Positions 8,185 through 17,011 of a DNA stretch of 64,000 bases are shown piece after piece. Position 1 is the stretch's first letter. Each line of letters begins with the position of its first letter. The stretch comes from UBA1724 sp016302315 (GTDB taxonomy: Bacteria; Verrucomicrobiota; Lentisphaeria; Oligosphaerales; Oligosphaeraceae). A program made the translations under genes and the position numbers. The notes beneath the pieces are model-generated. The model worked only from the letters and a program-made list of their open reading frames with translations. It made no database searches and was not told where the DNA came from. The stretch covers positions 1 to 64,000 of the forward strand of contig JAEDNW010000001.1 of assembly GCA_016302315.1 (NCBI GenBank), read 5' to 3'.

Positions 8185-9816
8185 CTACATGCGCTGGCGC
8201 AGCCGCTGGATCAGCTGACAAGTGGAGGCGTCGTGGTTCAGAGGAGCATCCGCCGGGGCGGCGAAATCCGCCAGGATGCGCTTGGCCAGGACCTTGCCCA
8301 GCTGGACGCCCCACTGGTCGAAGGAATAGATGTCCCAGAGGATGCCCTGGGTGAAGATCTTCTGTTCGTAGAGCGCCATGAGGTGTCCCAGGGTGCGGGG
8401 AGTCAGTTGATCCGCCAGAATGGTGTTGGTAGGCCGGTTCCCCTGGAAGGTCTTCTGGGCCGCCAGGGCGGGGGTGATTCCCGGCTCCTCGGCCATCACC
8501 TGCTCCGTGGATTTTCCGAAGGCCAGGGCCTCGGTCTGGGCCACGAAGTTGGCCATGAGCTTCCGGTGGTGGTCCCCCACGGGGGTCTGGGAGCGGCAGA
8601 ATCCGATGAAATCGGCGGGGATCAGCTTGGTGCCCTGATGGAGCAGCTGGAAGAAGGAGTGCTGGCTGTTGGTGCCGGGCTCGCCCCAGATCACCGGACC
8701 GGTCTGCCAGGTCACGGCGTTGCCGTGGCGATCCACCGATTTCCCGTTGGACTCCATGGAGACCTGCTGCAGATGGGCCGCAAAGCGGTGCATGGCCTGG
8801 TCGTAGGGGAGGATGGCATGGGACTGGGCCCCGAAGAAGTTGTTGTACCAGATTCCCAGCAGGGCCAGGATCACCGGGAGATTCTGTTCCAGGGGAGCGG
8901 TGCGGAAGTGGCAGTCCATCTCATGGTGTCCCGCCAGCATCTCCAGGAAATTTTCGGGTCCGATCTGGAGCATGATGGGCAGTCCGATGGCGGAGCAGAG
9001 GGAGTATCTGCCTCCCACCCAGTTCCAGAAGGCGAACATGTTGTTCACGTCGATGCCGAACTTGGAGACCTCCTCCCCGTTGGTGGAGACGGCCACGAAA
9101 TGGCGGGCGATGGCCTCCTTGGTGCCGAAGCGGGTGAGGATCCAGTTGCGGGCGGAGTTGGCATTGGTCATGGTCTCCTGGGTGGTGAAGGTCTTGGAGG
9201 CCACGATGAAGAGGGTTTCCTCGGGATCCAGTCCCCGGAGGGTATCACAGAGGTGGAATCCGTCCACGTTGGAGACGAAGAGGCACTGGAGGCTGGGGGA
9301 GCCGTAGGCTTTCAGGGCCTCGCAGGCCATCTTGGGGCCCAGGTCGCTGCCGCCGATGCCGATGTTCACCACATTCCGGATGGGCTTGCCGGTGTAGCCG
9401 CGCCACTCTCCGGAGCGGACCCGGCGGCAGAAGTCGGCCATCTGATCCAGCACCCGGTTCACCTCCGGCATCACGTCCTTGCCATCCACCAGGATGGGGG
9501 TGTTGGAGCGGTTCCGGAGGGCGATATGCAGCACCGCCCGGTTCTCGGTCTCGTTGATCTTCTTCCCGGTGAACATCGCCTCGATGTTCTCCTGAAGATG
9601 CGCCTCCCGGGCCAAGGCAAAGAGCAGCTCCATTCCCTTCCGGTCAATCCGGTTCTTGGAATAGTCCAGCAGAATATCCTGGAACTCCGCCCGGTACTCC
9701 TGGGCCCGCTGGGGCTCCTGCTGGAAGAGGGAGGCGATGGTGGTCTCCCGGAGGCTTTCAAAGTGCCGCTGCAAAGCGTCCCATGCCGGAGTGGCGGGAT
9801 TTTTCATCTGCATCAT
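8185..9816 (-). CDS. pgi: Glucose-6-phosphate isomerase
   Basis: Interconverts glucose 6-phosphate and fructose 6-phosphate in glycolysis and gluconeogenesis. The 543-residue length fits the long bacterial/eukaryotic PGI type. Diagnostic blocks are present: NIGIGGSDLGPKMACEAL, the FIVASKTFTTQETMTNA phosphate-binding loop, FAFWNWVGGRYSLCSAIGLP, WGEPGTNSQHSFFQLLHQG (signature with the catalytic Glu/His region) and the C-terminal SFDQWGVQLGK with the catalytic lysine. Start choice among the clustered ATGs (MMQMKN) is uncertain by a few codons; an AGGATC lies just upstream. An AT-rich 70-nt gap precedes it, which probably contains the promoter. Confidence 0.97.
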   Translation of the reverse strand: MMQMKNPATPAWDALQRHFESLRETTIASLFQQEPQRAQEYRAEFQDILLDYSKNRIDRKGMELLFALAREAHLQENIEAMFTGKKINETENRAVLHIALRNRSNTPILVDGKDVMPEVNRVLDQMADFCRRVRSGEWRGYTGKPIRNVVNIGIGGSDLGPKMACEALKAYGSPSLQCLFVSNVDGFHLCDTLRGLDPEETLFIVASKTFTTQETMTNANSARNWILTRFGTKEAIARHFVAVSTNGEEVSKFGIDVNNMFAFWNWVGGRYSLCSAIGLPIMLQIGPENFLEMLAGHHEMDCHFRTAPLEQNLPVILALLGIWYNNFFGAQSHAILPYDQAMHRFAAHLQQVSMESNGKSVDRHGNAVTWQTGPVIWGEPGTNSQHSFFQLLHQGTKLIPADFIGFCRSQTPVGDHHRKLMANFVAQTEALAFGKSTEQVMAEEPGITPALAAQKTFQGNRPTNTILADQLTPRTLGHLMALYEQKIFTQGILWDIYSFDQWGVQLGKVLAKRILADFAAPADAPLNHDASTCQLIQRLRQRM

Positions 9817-9886
9817 AATTGAAGATCCTAAATTTTATAAGTGACTGAAAATGAACGAATTATAAAACAAAGAGAGGGGCGAAGAA
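9817..9886 (-). promoter_or_regulatory. AT-rich promoter region of pgi
   Basis: The 70-nt gap between tatD and pgi is far more AT-rich than its surroundings. On the minus strand it contains TATAAT (inside TTTTATAATTCG) and, closer to the gene, CTTATAAAATTT, either of which could serve as a -10 element. No convincing -35 hexamer is seen, so the exact start site is not assigned. Confidence 0.35.
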
Positions 9887-10615
9887 TCAGGGGATCTCTC
9901 CCTCTCCGAAAAGGAGACGATGGTTTTCCGCCAGGGCACAGGCCAGCGTTTCCGGATCCTCCCTGCGCAGGGAGGCCAGATGGGCGATGAGGGACGGCAG
10001 CTCTACGGGAGAATGTTTTCCGAAGGGGGCGTCGCTCTCCACCAGCAGTCGTTCCCGGGGAAGGGAACGCACCACCGACAGGAAGCGATGCCCTGCCCGC
10101 AGCAGGGAGAACCCCAGGGAAACATAGGCGCCGGGGCGGGCCAGGAGGCGGGAGACTTCTGCCCGGCCTCCGTGGAATCCGTGCACCACAATGCGCACCT
10201 GAGGGAAGGCATCCAGGCAGGGCCAGAGAAATTCCCAGCCCCGCACCACATGGAGAATGGCCACCCGCTGCCACCGGCTCGCCAGCGCCAGCTGGGCTTT
10301 GCACCAGGCCATCTGGCATGCCGGGGAAGGATGTCCCGGCATCCGGTCCACCCCGATCTCCCCCAGAGCGGCCAGGGGGCACTCCGAGAGGTGTCTTTCC
10401 AGCTGCGCCAGGGTCTCCTCCTGGGGATACTTCTCCAGATGCCAGGGATGGACGCCCAGGGCGGGAAGGATTCCCTTTCCGGCAGCGGCACAGGTGGCCA
10501 GGCATGCCTCCCATTCCGGAGGGTCGGCGCAGACCACGCCGGAGAGCAGGCCCGCCTCCCGCCAGGCCGTCAGCCCCTCCAGAGGAAGATGGAGATGACT
10601 GTCGGAGAACCTCAC
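9887..10615 (-). CDS. TatD-family metal-dependent hydrolase (deoxyribonuclease)
   Basis: A 242-residue TIM-barrel hydrolase of the TatD type, a family with 3'-5' nuclease activity on DNA. Metal-ligand motifs are visible in order: DSHLHL (HxH) at the N terminus, GEIGVD with the glutamate, ILHVV (His), VHGFHGG (His) and ESDAP (Asp) near the C terminus. It is slightly shorter than the usual 255-265 residues. Translation appears to begin at GTG (10615), as there is no ATG before the SHLHL motif. It follows purL by only 24 nt on the same strand and is probably cotranscribed. The divergence in the central region leaves the substrate open. Confidence 0.85.
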   Translation of the reverse strand: MRFSDSHLHLPLEGLTAWREAGLLSGVVCADPPEWEACLATCAAAGKGILPALGVHPWHLEKYPQEETLAQLERHLSECPLAALGEIGVDRMPGHPSPACQMAWCKAQLALASRWQRVAILHVVRGWEFLWPCLDAFPQVRIVVHGFHGGRAEVSRLLARPGAYVSLGFSLLRAGHRFLSVVRSLPRERLLVESDAPFGKHSPVELPSLIAHLASLRREDPETLACALAENHRLLFGEGEIP

Positions 10616-10639
10616 GGAGAGAAAGGGATGGCGGAAGGG

Positions 10640-13600
10640 CTATGCGAAGTACTCCACACCGCTGGCGAAGATTCCCTGGTCCTTGTTGCCCGGGATGTTC
10701 TTGCCCAGATTGGTGTCCCAGGTGCGTTCGGAGTGTCCCATCTTGCCCAGCACCCGGCCGTCCGGGGAGGTGATGCCCTCGATGGCATTGACGGAGCCGT
10801 TGGGATTCCAAGGCATCTCCAGGGCGGGGCGTCCCTCCAGGTCGGCGTACTGGAAGGCCACCTGGCCTCCCGCCACCAGTTCGGCCACCTGCTGAGGCGT
10901 GGCATGGAAGCGGCCCTCGCCATGGGAGATGGCCACCTCGTGGACATCCCCCACCCGGGCGTGGAGGAGCCAGGGAGACTTGACGGAGGCAACCACAGTG
11001 CGGGCCATGGTGGCCACGTGGCGTCCCAGGGTATTGAAGGTAAGGGTGGGGGCGTCTTTTTCCAGGGAGGGAAGGATTTCGCCGTAGGGAACCAGGCCCA
11101 GTTTGATGAGGGCCTGGAAGCCGTTGCAGATTCCCAGGGCTAGTCCGTCCCGCCGATGGAGGAGATCATCCATGGCCTCCCGAACCCGGGGATTCCGGAA
11201 GGTGGTGGCAATGAATTTTCCGGAGCCATCGGGTTCGTCGCCGCCGGAGAAGCCACCGGGGAAGGCCACGATCTGGGCATTGCGGATGGCCTTCACCAGT
11301 TTTTCCACGGAATCCTCGATGTCGGCGGCAGAGAGATTGCGGATGAGGATCTGTTCGGGGATGGCGCCGGCCTGGGCGAAGGCCCGGGCCGTATCCGTCT
11401 CGCAGTTGGTGCCGGGGAACACGGGAATGAGGACCCGGGGATGGGCCACCCGGATGGCAGGCTTGCTCCCGTTGCGCTGGGCGCAGGGCTCCCAGGTGGC
11501 CAGAGGTGTCTTTCCGGTACGGGTGGGGAAGATCTTCTCCAGGGGGCGTTCCCAGGCGGGAATAGCCTCGTAGAGCGGATAGCGCATGGCGCCCACAGTG
11601 ATGGCGGCGTCATCGGTGGTGCAGCCCACCACAGGATATCCGGGCAGGGGTTCCTGGCTTTCCACCAGGATGGCGCCGTAGTCCGGGGTGAAGAGCGTCC
11701 CGGGGTCCTGGGGGAGTTCTCCCCGGAAGCCCACCAGGTTTCCAAAGCACATCTTGGAGAGTGCGGCGGCCATGCCGCCCCGGCCCACCGTCTGGGCCGC
11801 CAGCACCTTCCCCTCCTGGATGAATCCGTGGAGGGCGGCGAAATTCCGGCGCAGCCCCTCAAAATCCGGGGTTCCGTCGGCCAGACGGCACACCGGCAGC
11901 AGCGTCACGGGATGGCCCGCTCCCTTGAATTCGGGGCTCACCACCTGGCGGGCGTCTCCCGCCACCACGGCGAAGCACACCAGGGAGGGGGGCACCGTCA
12001 GACGCTCAAAGGTGCCGGACATGGAGTCTTTGCCTCCGATGGCCGCCGTCCCGAATTCCAGCTGAGCCCGCAGGCCGCCCAGCACGGCAGCCAGGGGCAG
12101 ACCCCATTTGGCAGGATCGCCGCCCAGATGCTCGAAGTACTCCTGGAAGGAGAGACGCGCCTGGGAGGCATCGCCGCCGGCCGCCGCCAGCTTGGCCAGG
12201 GCCTCCACCACGGCGTAGATGGCGCCGTGGAAGGGGCTCCAGGAGCACACATCCGGATCATAGCCGTGGCTCATGATGGTGCAGCACTCGGTGTGTCCCA
12301 TGGCGGGGAGCTTGGCCACCATGGCCTCGCTGGGCGTCAGGCGGGTCTTGCCGCCGTAGGGTTCCAGGACGCTGGCGGCGCCGATGGTGCCGTCAAAGCG
12401 CTCCACCAGTCCCTTCTGGGAGCAGACATTCAGTTCCTGGATGGTGTCCATCCAGCGGGGAAGCAGATCCTGGACCGGCTGAGGCAGGAAGGGATTTCTG
12501 GCGGCATCGGGGGATTCCACCTTCACCTGGGTATGCTGGGTCACCCCGTTGGTATCCAGGAATTCACGGGAAATGGAGACAATGGGGCGTCCCCGCCACT
12601 GCATCTCCAGGCGTCCCTCTCCCGTGACCCGGGCCACCGCCGTGGCCTCCAGATTTTCCTGGGCGGAGAGGGCCAGGGCCGCCTCCACGTCTCCCGGGGC
12701 CACCACCACCGCCATGCGCTCCTGGGATTCGGAAATAGCCAGTTCCGTGCCATCCAAGCCGGCGTACTTCTTGGGGACCGCATCCAGATCGATGGTCAGG
12801 CCGGGGGCCAGCTCGCCAATGGCCACAGAGACCCCCCCCGCGCCAAAGTCATTGCACCGCTTCACCAGCCGGGAGAACTCCGGGCGGCGGAAAAGCCGTT
12901 GAATGTTCCGCTCCGTCAGGGGATTTCCCTTCTGCACCTCGGCGCCGCAGCTCTGGAGGGATTCCTCGGTGTGGGCCTTGGAGGAGCCTGTGGCCCCGCC
13001 GCAGCCATCCCGGCCCGTGCGGCCGCCAATGAGGAGGATCACATCGCCGGGCTCCGGCTGCTTGCGGATCACATTGGCCTTGGGGGCAGCCGCAATGACC
13101 GCCCCCAGCTCCAGACGCTTGGCCACAAAGCCCGGATGGTAGTATTCCTGGATCTTGCCCGCCGCCAGACCGATCTGGTTGCCATAGGAGGAATAGCCCG
13201 CCGCCGCCGTCCGGGTGATCTTCCGCTGAGGCAGCTTTCCGGGAAGGGTCTCCTCCACCGGCACCCGGGGATCTCCGGCACCGGTGATGCGCATGGCCTG
13301 GTAGACGTAGGAACGGCCGGAGAGGGGATCCCGGATGGCACCGCCCAGACAGGTGGCCGCGCCGCCGAAGGGCTCGATTTCCGTGGGGTGGTTGTGGGTC
13401 TCGTTCTTGAACATCACCAGCCAGGGTTCCTTGCGGCCGTCAATCTCCGCCTCCACCTCAATGGAGCAGGCGTTGATCTCCTCGGAAGCATCCAGATTGG
13501 CCAGCTTGCCCTGACGCTTCAGTTCCCGGGACCCGATGGTCCCCGCATCCATCAGGCACAGGGTCTTCTCTTCCCGGCCCAGCTCCTTCCGGATCTCCAG

Positions 13601-14380
13601 ATACTTGGCAAAGGCGGCGCGGATGGGAGCCCCCAGGGCCGATTCCTCCCCCGGCAGCTCCACCTGGTCCAGACTGGTATGGAAGGTGGTGTGACGGCAA
13701 TGGTCGGACCAGTAGGTGTCGATGACCTTGATCTCCGTGAAGGTGGGCTCCCGATGCTCCTCCGTCCGGAAATACTCCTGGACAAAGGCCAGATCCTGCG
13801 GGCTCATGGCCAGGCCCAGGCTCTTCACCATCTCCTGAAGCGCCTCCGGAGAAAGATCCAGGAATCCCTCCATCACCCGGACATCCGCCGGAATCTCCGC
13901 CGTCATCTCCAGACTGGAAGGCTTCACCCCCATCACCGCCTCCCGGCTCTCCACAGGGTTGATGATGTACTTCTTCACCCGGGCCACATCCTCGGCGGAC
14001 AGCTCCCCGAAAAGGGCATACAGGGTGGCCGTCCGCACCAGGGGACGCTCCTTCTGGGTCAACAGCTGGATGCACTGGGCCGCCGAATCCGCCCGCACAT
14101 CATACTGCCCCGGAAGATACTCCACCGCAAACCAGAGGGCACCCGGAAACTCCGGATGGACATCCACGAAGACATCGTCGCAGTTGGGCTCCGACAACAC
14201 GGAATCCCGGGCCCGCTGGAATTCCTCCTTGTTCAGACCGGAGAGATCGTAGCGTTTGAAAAGCCGCAGTCCCGTCAGCCCGGAAAGGCCGAGAGTCTCC
14301 CGGAGATCCGCCAGCAAATTGCGGGCCTCCACATCAAAGCCAGGTCGCTTTTCAACGAACACACGAAATACGGTACTCAT
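10640..14380 (-). CDS. purL: Phosphoribosylformylglycinamidine synthase (single-chain PurL)
   Basis: Catalyses the ATP- and glutamine-dependent conversion of FGAR to FGAM in purine biosynthesis. The 1246-residue protein is the large single-chain form, with an N-terminal FGAR-AT domain, two AIRS-related halves containing TYWSDHCRHTTFHT, FKNETHNHPTEIEPFGGAATC and NDFGAGGVSVAIGE, and a C-terminal class I glutamine amidotransferase (PVFPGTNCETDTARA, FPGGFSGGDEPDGSG, GICNGFQALIKLGL with the nucleophile Cys, and SHGEGRF with His/Glu). The ATG at 14380 (MSTVFRV) was chosen since the upstream extension is low-complexity. This form is usual in Gammaproteobacteria and some Bacteroidetes, whereas Firmicutes split it into PurL/PurQ/PurS. 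It is preceded by a 470-nt palindrome-rich leader. Confidence 0.97.
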   Translation of the reverse strand: MSTVFRVFVEKRPGFDVEARNLLADLRETLGLSGLTGLRLFKRYDLSGLNKEEFQRARDSVLSEPNCDDVFVDVHPEFPGALWFAVEYLPGQYDVRADSAAQCIQLLTQKERPLVRTATLYALFGELSAEDVARVKKYIINPVESREAVMGVKPSSLEMTAEIPADVRVMEGFLDLSPEALQEMVKSLGLAMSPQDLAFVQEYFRTEEHREPTFTEIKVIDTYWSDHCRHTTFHTSLDQVELPGEESALGAPIRAAFAKYLEIRKELGREEKTLCLMDAGTIGSRELKRQGKLANLDASEEINACSIEVEAEIDGRKEPWLVMFKNETHNHPTEIEPFGGAATCLGGAIRDPLSGRSYVYQAMRITGAGDPRVPVEETLPGKLPQRKITRTAAAGYSSYGNQIGLAAGKIQEYYHPGFVAKRLELGAVIAAAPKANVIRKQPEPGDVILLIGGRTGRDGCGGATGSSKAHTEESLQSCGAEVQKGNPLTERNIQRLFRRPEFSRLVKRCNDFGAGGVSVAIGELAPGLTIDLDAVPKKYAGLDGTELAISESQERMAVVVAPGDVEAALALSAQENLEATAVARVTGEGRLEMQWRGRPIVSISREFLDTNGVTQHTQVKVESPDAARNPFLPQPVQDLLPRWMDTIQELNVCSQKGLVERFDGTIGAASVLEPYGGKTRLTPSEAMVAKLPAMGHTECCTIMSHGYDPDVCSWSPFHGAIYAVVEALAKLAAAGGDASQARLSFQEYFEHLGGDPAKWGLPLAAVLGGLRAQLEFGTAAIGGKDSMSGTFERLTVPPSLVCFAVVAGDARQVVSPEFKGAGHPVTLLPVCRLADGTPDFEGLRRNFAALHGFIQEGKVLAAQTVGRGGMAAALSKMCFGNLVGFRGELPQDPGTLFTPDYGAILVESQEPLPGYPVVGCTTDDAAITVGAMRYPLYEAIPAWERPLEKIFPTRTGKTPLATWEPCAQRNGSKPAIRVAHPRVLIPVFPGTNCETDTARAFAQAGAIPEQILIRNLSAADIEDSVEKLVKAIRNAQIVAFPGGFSGGDEPDGSGKFIATTFRNPRVREAMDDLLHRRDGLALGICNGFQALIKLGLVPYGEILPSLEKDAPTLTFNTLGRHVATMARTVVASVKSPWLLHARVGDVHEVAISHGEGRFHATPQQVAELVAGGQVAFQYADLEGRPALEMPWNPNGSVNAIEGITSPDGRVLGKMGHSERTWDTNLGKNIPGNKDQGIFASGVEYFA

Positions 14381-14850
14381 AGGGATTTTCCAGGGAAGGA
14401 ACAACAAAAAAAGGGAGGGCGCACACGAAGCCGCGGCAAAGCAGGGAAATATAACGCCTCCCCCCTGGCCTACGACTTCCCCCCTCCCGCCAGCCACACA
14501 CACATCCCCCCCCCCAACGCCACCACCGTGGCGGGGTTCGGGGTGGAGGGAATAGCGCAGGATACGGGGGATCTTCCCGTGCCTCGCCCCCCGTCCCGTG
14601 GAACGTGGTCTGGGACGTATGCGCGTACGCGCGCGGGGAAATTAGGTTCCCCGCTCCCCCATCCCGCCATCCCCTGTAGGATAAATCCTTCTAGAAGTAC
14701 CGTCGAAAAATGGGTCGCCAGCGCTCGAAACTCTCATGAACGCTTGCCCATATCGGCCCATGTGCGGGAACCCTTTGTCCCCCCCCTCCCGGGGCACGGG
14801 ATGCATTCCGGGGGACAGGGGGGAAACCTTTCCCTGGGGGCGGGGGTTGT
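14381..14850 (-). promoter_or_regulatory. 470-nt palindrome-rich upstream region of purL
   Basis: No gene is seen here. The stretch holds several inverted repeats in about 110 bp: CGTCCC/GGGACG (14592-14617), the perfect palindrome GCGCGTACGCGC (14621-14632), the hairpin GCGGGGAA-attagg-TTCCCCGC (14633-14654), AGGATAAATCCT (14678-14689) and CTTCTAGAAG (14688-14697). G- and C-runs occur on either side, and GTCCCCC/GGGGGAC (14777-14816) may be a terminator stem for the upstream gene. On the purL strand, GTTATATTTC about 70 nt before the ATG could be a -10 region. I infer a regulated promoter or leader. Confidence 0.4.
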
Positions 14851-15531
14851 TTACGTTGTGGTGGTTATCTTCATGAAATCCAGAATCATCTTCTGGGGTT
14901 TCTGTTCCGGGAACTCGATCCGGTAGGGAATGCCCTGTTTTTGGAAGATGGGATCCAGGAACTGCAGGATTCCCTCTTCCAGTTCCTGGAGGGGCAATTC
15001 CTTTTTCTGGAGCATATCCATGAGGACATCCTGCTTCAGGGAAGCCAGGCGCTGCTGGAGTTCATGGTCCTGGTCCTCCACCAATCCCCGGAGGAACATA
15101 AGGCCGGTTCGTTTGGTGACCGAGGAGTAGGTTTCCGGGCGGAGGGAGAGAGTGAGGATGCGGGGATGGGGGAAGCGGATCACCACGGTGCCATCCTCTT
15201 CCTGGTAGACGTCCTCCTGGGAGAGTTCGCTCATATCGAAGCCATAGAAGACATCCGCCAGGATGGTGCCCTGGGATTCCTCAATGCCATACCAGGCGGC
15301 TTTGGTGGAGCCCAGATTCGCCTGCCACTCCTGTTTCTGGGTGGTGAGGAAGCTGAGTTTTTCCGTGCGCAGCACATCCCAGGTCATCTGCACTCTCTGA
15401 GAGGGGGTGGAGGCCCAGATCCCCCAGAGGAGGAAGCCAGCGGCGGCCACCACCAGGAGCATGATTCCCAGGATGAGCCAGGCCATTCCCATCTGCCCTC
15501 GGGAAGAGGGGGATTCTTTCTGCAGTTTCAT
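14851..15531 (-). CDS. DUF4230-like membrane-anchored protein
   Basis: A 226-residue protein with one N-terminal membrane span (MGMAWLILGIMLLVVAAAGFLLWGIW, in part) and a soluble domain facing outward. The domain resembles DUF4230: a GTILADVFYGFDMSEL segment, an acidic turn, then VVIRFPHPRILTLSL followed by helices ending in PYRIEFPEQ. Function of the family is unknown. The ATG at 15531 overlaps the stop of the Mur ligase gene (ATGA), so translation is coupled; upstream in-frame ATG or GTG codons lie inside the ligase gene and are rejected. Family resemblance was judged by eye only. Confidence 0.6.
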   Translation of the reverse strand: MKLQKESPSSRGQMGMAWLILGIMLLVVAAAGFLLWGIWASTPSQRVQMTWDVLRTEKLSFLTTQKQEWQANLGSTKAAWYGIEESQGTILADVFYGFDMSELSQEDVYQEEDGTVVIRFPHPRILTLSLRPETYSSVTKRTGLMFLRGLVEDQDHELQQRLASLKQDVLMDMLQKKELPLQELEEGILQFLDPIFQKQGIPYRIEFPEQKPQKMILDFMKITTTT

Positions 15532-16961
15532 TTGGGTTCTCCCGGTTGCGGGGTCCATTGTTCCGCCAGTTCCCGGGTCCATTCCCGGAGGGAGGCATCC
15601 CGTGCCCCGAGGATGAGCCAGGCGCGGAAGGTTCCCTGGCGCAGGGCGGCCTCCGCCCCGGGGCGTCCTTCCTGGAATTCCGCGGGAAGGCCTTCCTGGG
15701 CAAAGCGCCGGGCCACCTCCTGGGAGGTGGGGGAAAATGCCACGGTGCCGCCCGCATAGTAGACGGGTAGCAGGAAGAGGCGGTCTTCGGGCAGGAGACA
15801 GGCCTTCAGCTGCTCCCGGAGAGGTTCTTCCATGAAGCGCAGGGCACCGAAGCCATGGGGCTGGAAGACGATGCCCAGGGGAGAGCCGAAGCGTTCCCGG
15901 GCGGCGGAGATGGCGGCGGAGATTTTCTCCGGATTATGGGCGTAGTCGTTGACGATGCCGGGAGCATCCGACCGCGTAGGGAAGATCTCGAAGCGCTGGC
16001 GCACCCCCTGGAATCCCGCCATGGCCTCCCCGATTTCCTCCGGGGAGGTTTCCGGCAGAGCCATGCGGAGGAGTTGGCAGACGGCCAGGCCATTGAGGGC
16101 ATTGTGCCGTCCGGAGAGCCGGCTCCGGAGGCGTATGCCCTCCGGTCCCAGGAAGGAGATTCCCTGGGGATTGGCGGAATATTCCCGGGCCTGGCCGGGG
16201 AATGTGCGGCATTCTGCGGAGATGGGGGAGGCGGCCAGTTCAGGCAGGGATTCGGGGCGCAGGGCGCCTTTGCGGCAGCGTCCCAGGAACCCTTGGAAGA
16301 CCTGGACCAATTCCTCGGTGCTGTAGTGATCGTCCCCCACATTCAGCACCACACCGTAGTCCGGGGAGAATTCCCGGATGGAGCGGTCGCTTTCATCGAT
16401 TTCCACCACAGTAAACTGGGGGGTGGCGATGCCCGGGGTGGCATAGAAATTTCCGGGGCTCGTGGGGGTTTCCCATTCCGGGAGATAGCCTCCGTTCACC
16501 AGAACCAGGGAGTGTCCCAGGCGTCGCAAGGCGGAGCCCAGCCAGCCGGTGACCGTGGTTTTGCCGCAGGTCCCCGCCACCCCGATGAGGGTCCCCCGGG
16601 TCTGGGCGCAAAGCCGGGAGAGGGCCAGGGCGCGGTGAAAGACAGGCAGATGGGGCATGGCCAGGGCATCGGGATTTCCCGGTTCAATGGCCGTAGTGAA
16701 GACGAAGCCGTCGGGCCGGAAGGCCTGGGGACCGCTGCCGTCCTGAGGAAAAACCGGGATCCCCTGGCTCTCTAAAGCCCGGAAGAGAAACTGGCGGGAG
16801 GGTTCCTGCCAGCCCCGGTCGCTGCCGGCCACCTCGTATCCCTGATGCTTCAAAAACTGGGCCAGCCCGCTCATGCCGATTCCCCCGATGCCCACGAGAA
16901 AGAGTCGGGCCGGGGGCGGGGGAAAGTCCTGGGAAAAGACAATGGGAGAGGAATCAAACAT
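15528..16961 (-). CDS. MurC-like Mur ligase
   Basis: Predicted ATP-dependent amide ligase of the MurC/Mpl branch, which adds an amino acid or peptide to UDP-MurNAc. The 477-residue protein has the MurC-type nucleotide fold start LVGIGGIGMSGLAQFL and GSDRG, an ATP loop VAGTCGKTTVTGW, the central VEIDESDRS acid motif, LNVGDDHYS, GRHNALNGLA and VNDYAHNPEKISAAI. The ATP loop has Cys where MurC and Mpl usually have His (GTHGKT). The gene lies outside any cell-division (dcw) cluster, between an exonuclease and a DUF4230-like gene it overlaps. It may be the housekeeping MurC or a divergent paralogue; the ligase family itself is certain. ATG at 16961 starts just before the fold. Confidence 0.8.
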   Translation of the reverse strand: MFDSSPIVFSQDFPPPPARLFLVGIGGIGMSGLAQFLKHQGYEVAGSDRGWQEPSRQFLFRALESQGIPVFPQDGSGPQAFRPDGFVFTTAIEPGNPDALAMPHLPVFHRALALSRLCAQTRGTLIGVAGTCGKTTVTGWLGSALRRLGHSLVLVNGGYLPEWETPTSPGNFYATPGIATPQFTVVEIDESDRSIREFSPDYGVVLNVGDDHYSTEELVQVFQGFLGRCRKGALRPESLPELAASPISAECRTFPGQAREYSANPQGISFLGPEGIRLRSRLSGRHNALNGLAVCQLLRMALPETSPEEIGEAMAGFQGVRQRFEIFPTRSDAPGIVNDYAHNPEKISAAISAARERFGSPLGIVFQPHGFGALRFMEEPLREQLKACLLPEDRLFLLPVYYAGGTVAFSPTSQEVARRFAQEGLPAEFQEGRPGAEAALRQGTFRAWLILGARDASLREWTRELAEQWTPQPGEPK

Positions 16962-17011
16962 GGAAGGATTCGCAGGGAAGGCGCGGAAGGAAGAACGGGG
17001 AGGAGGAGGGG

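Noticed and set aside
11156..14926. 1256-codon open frame on the plus strand
   Set aside because: Antisense to purL, which is certain. The translation is low-complexity Gly/His/Leu and has no family motif.
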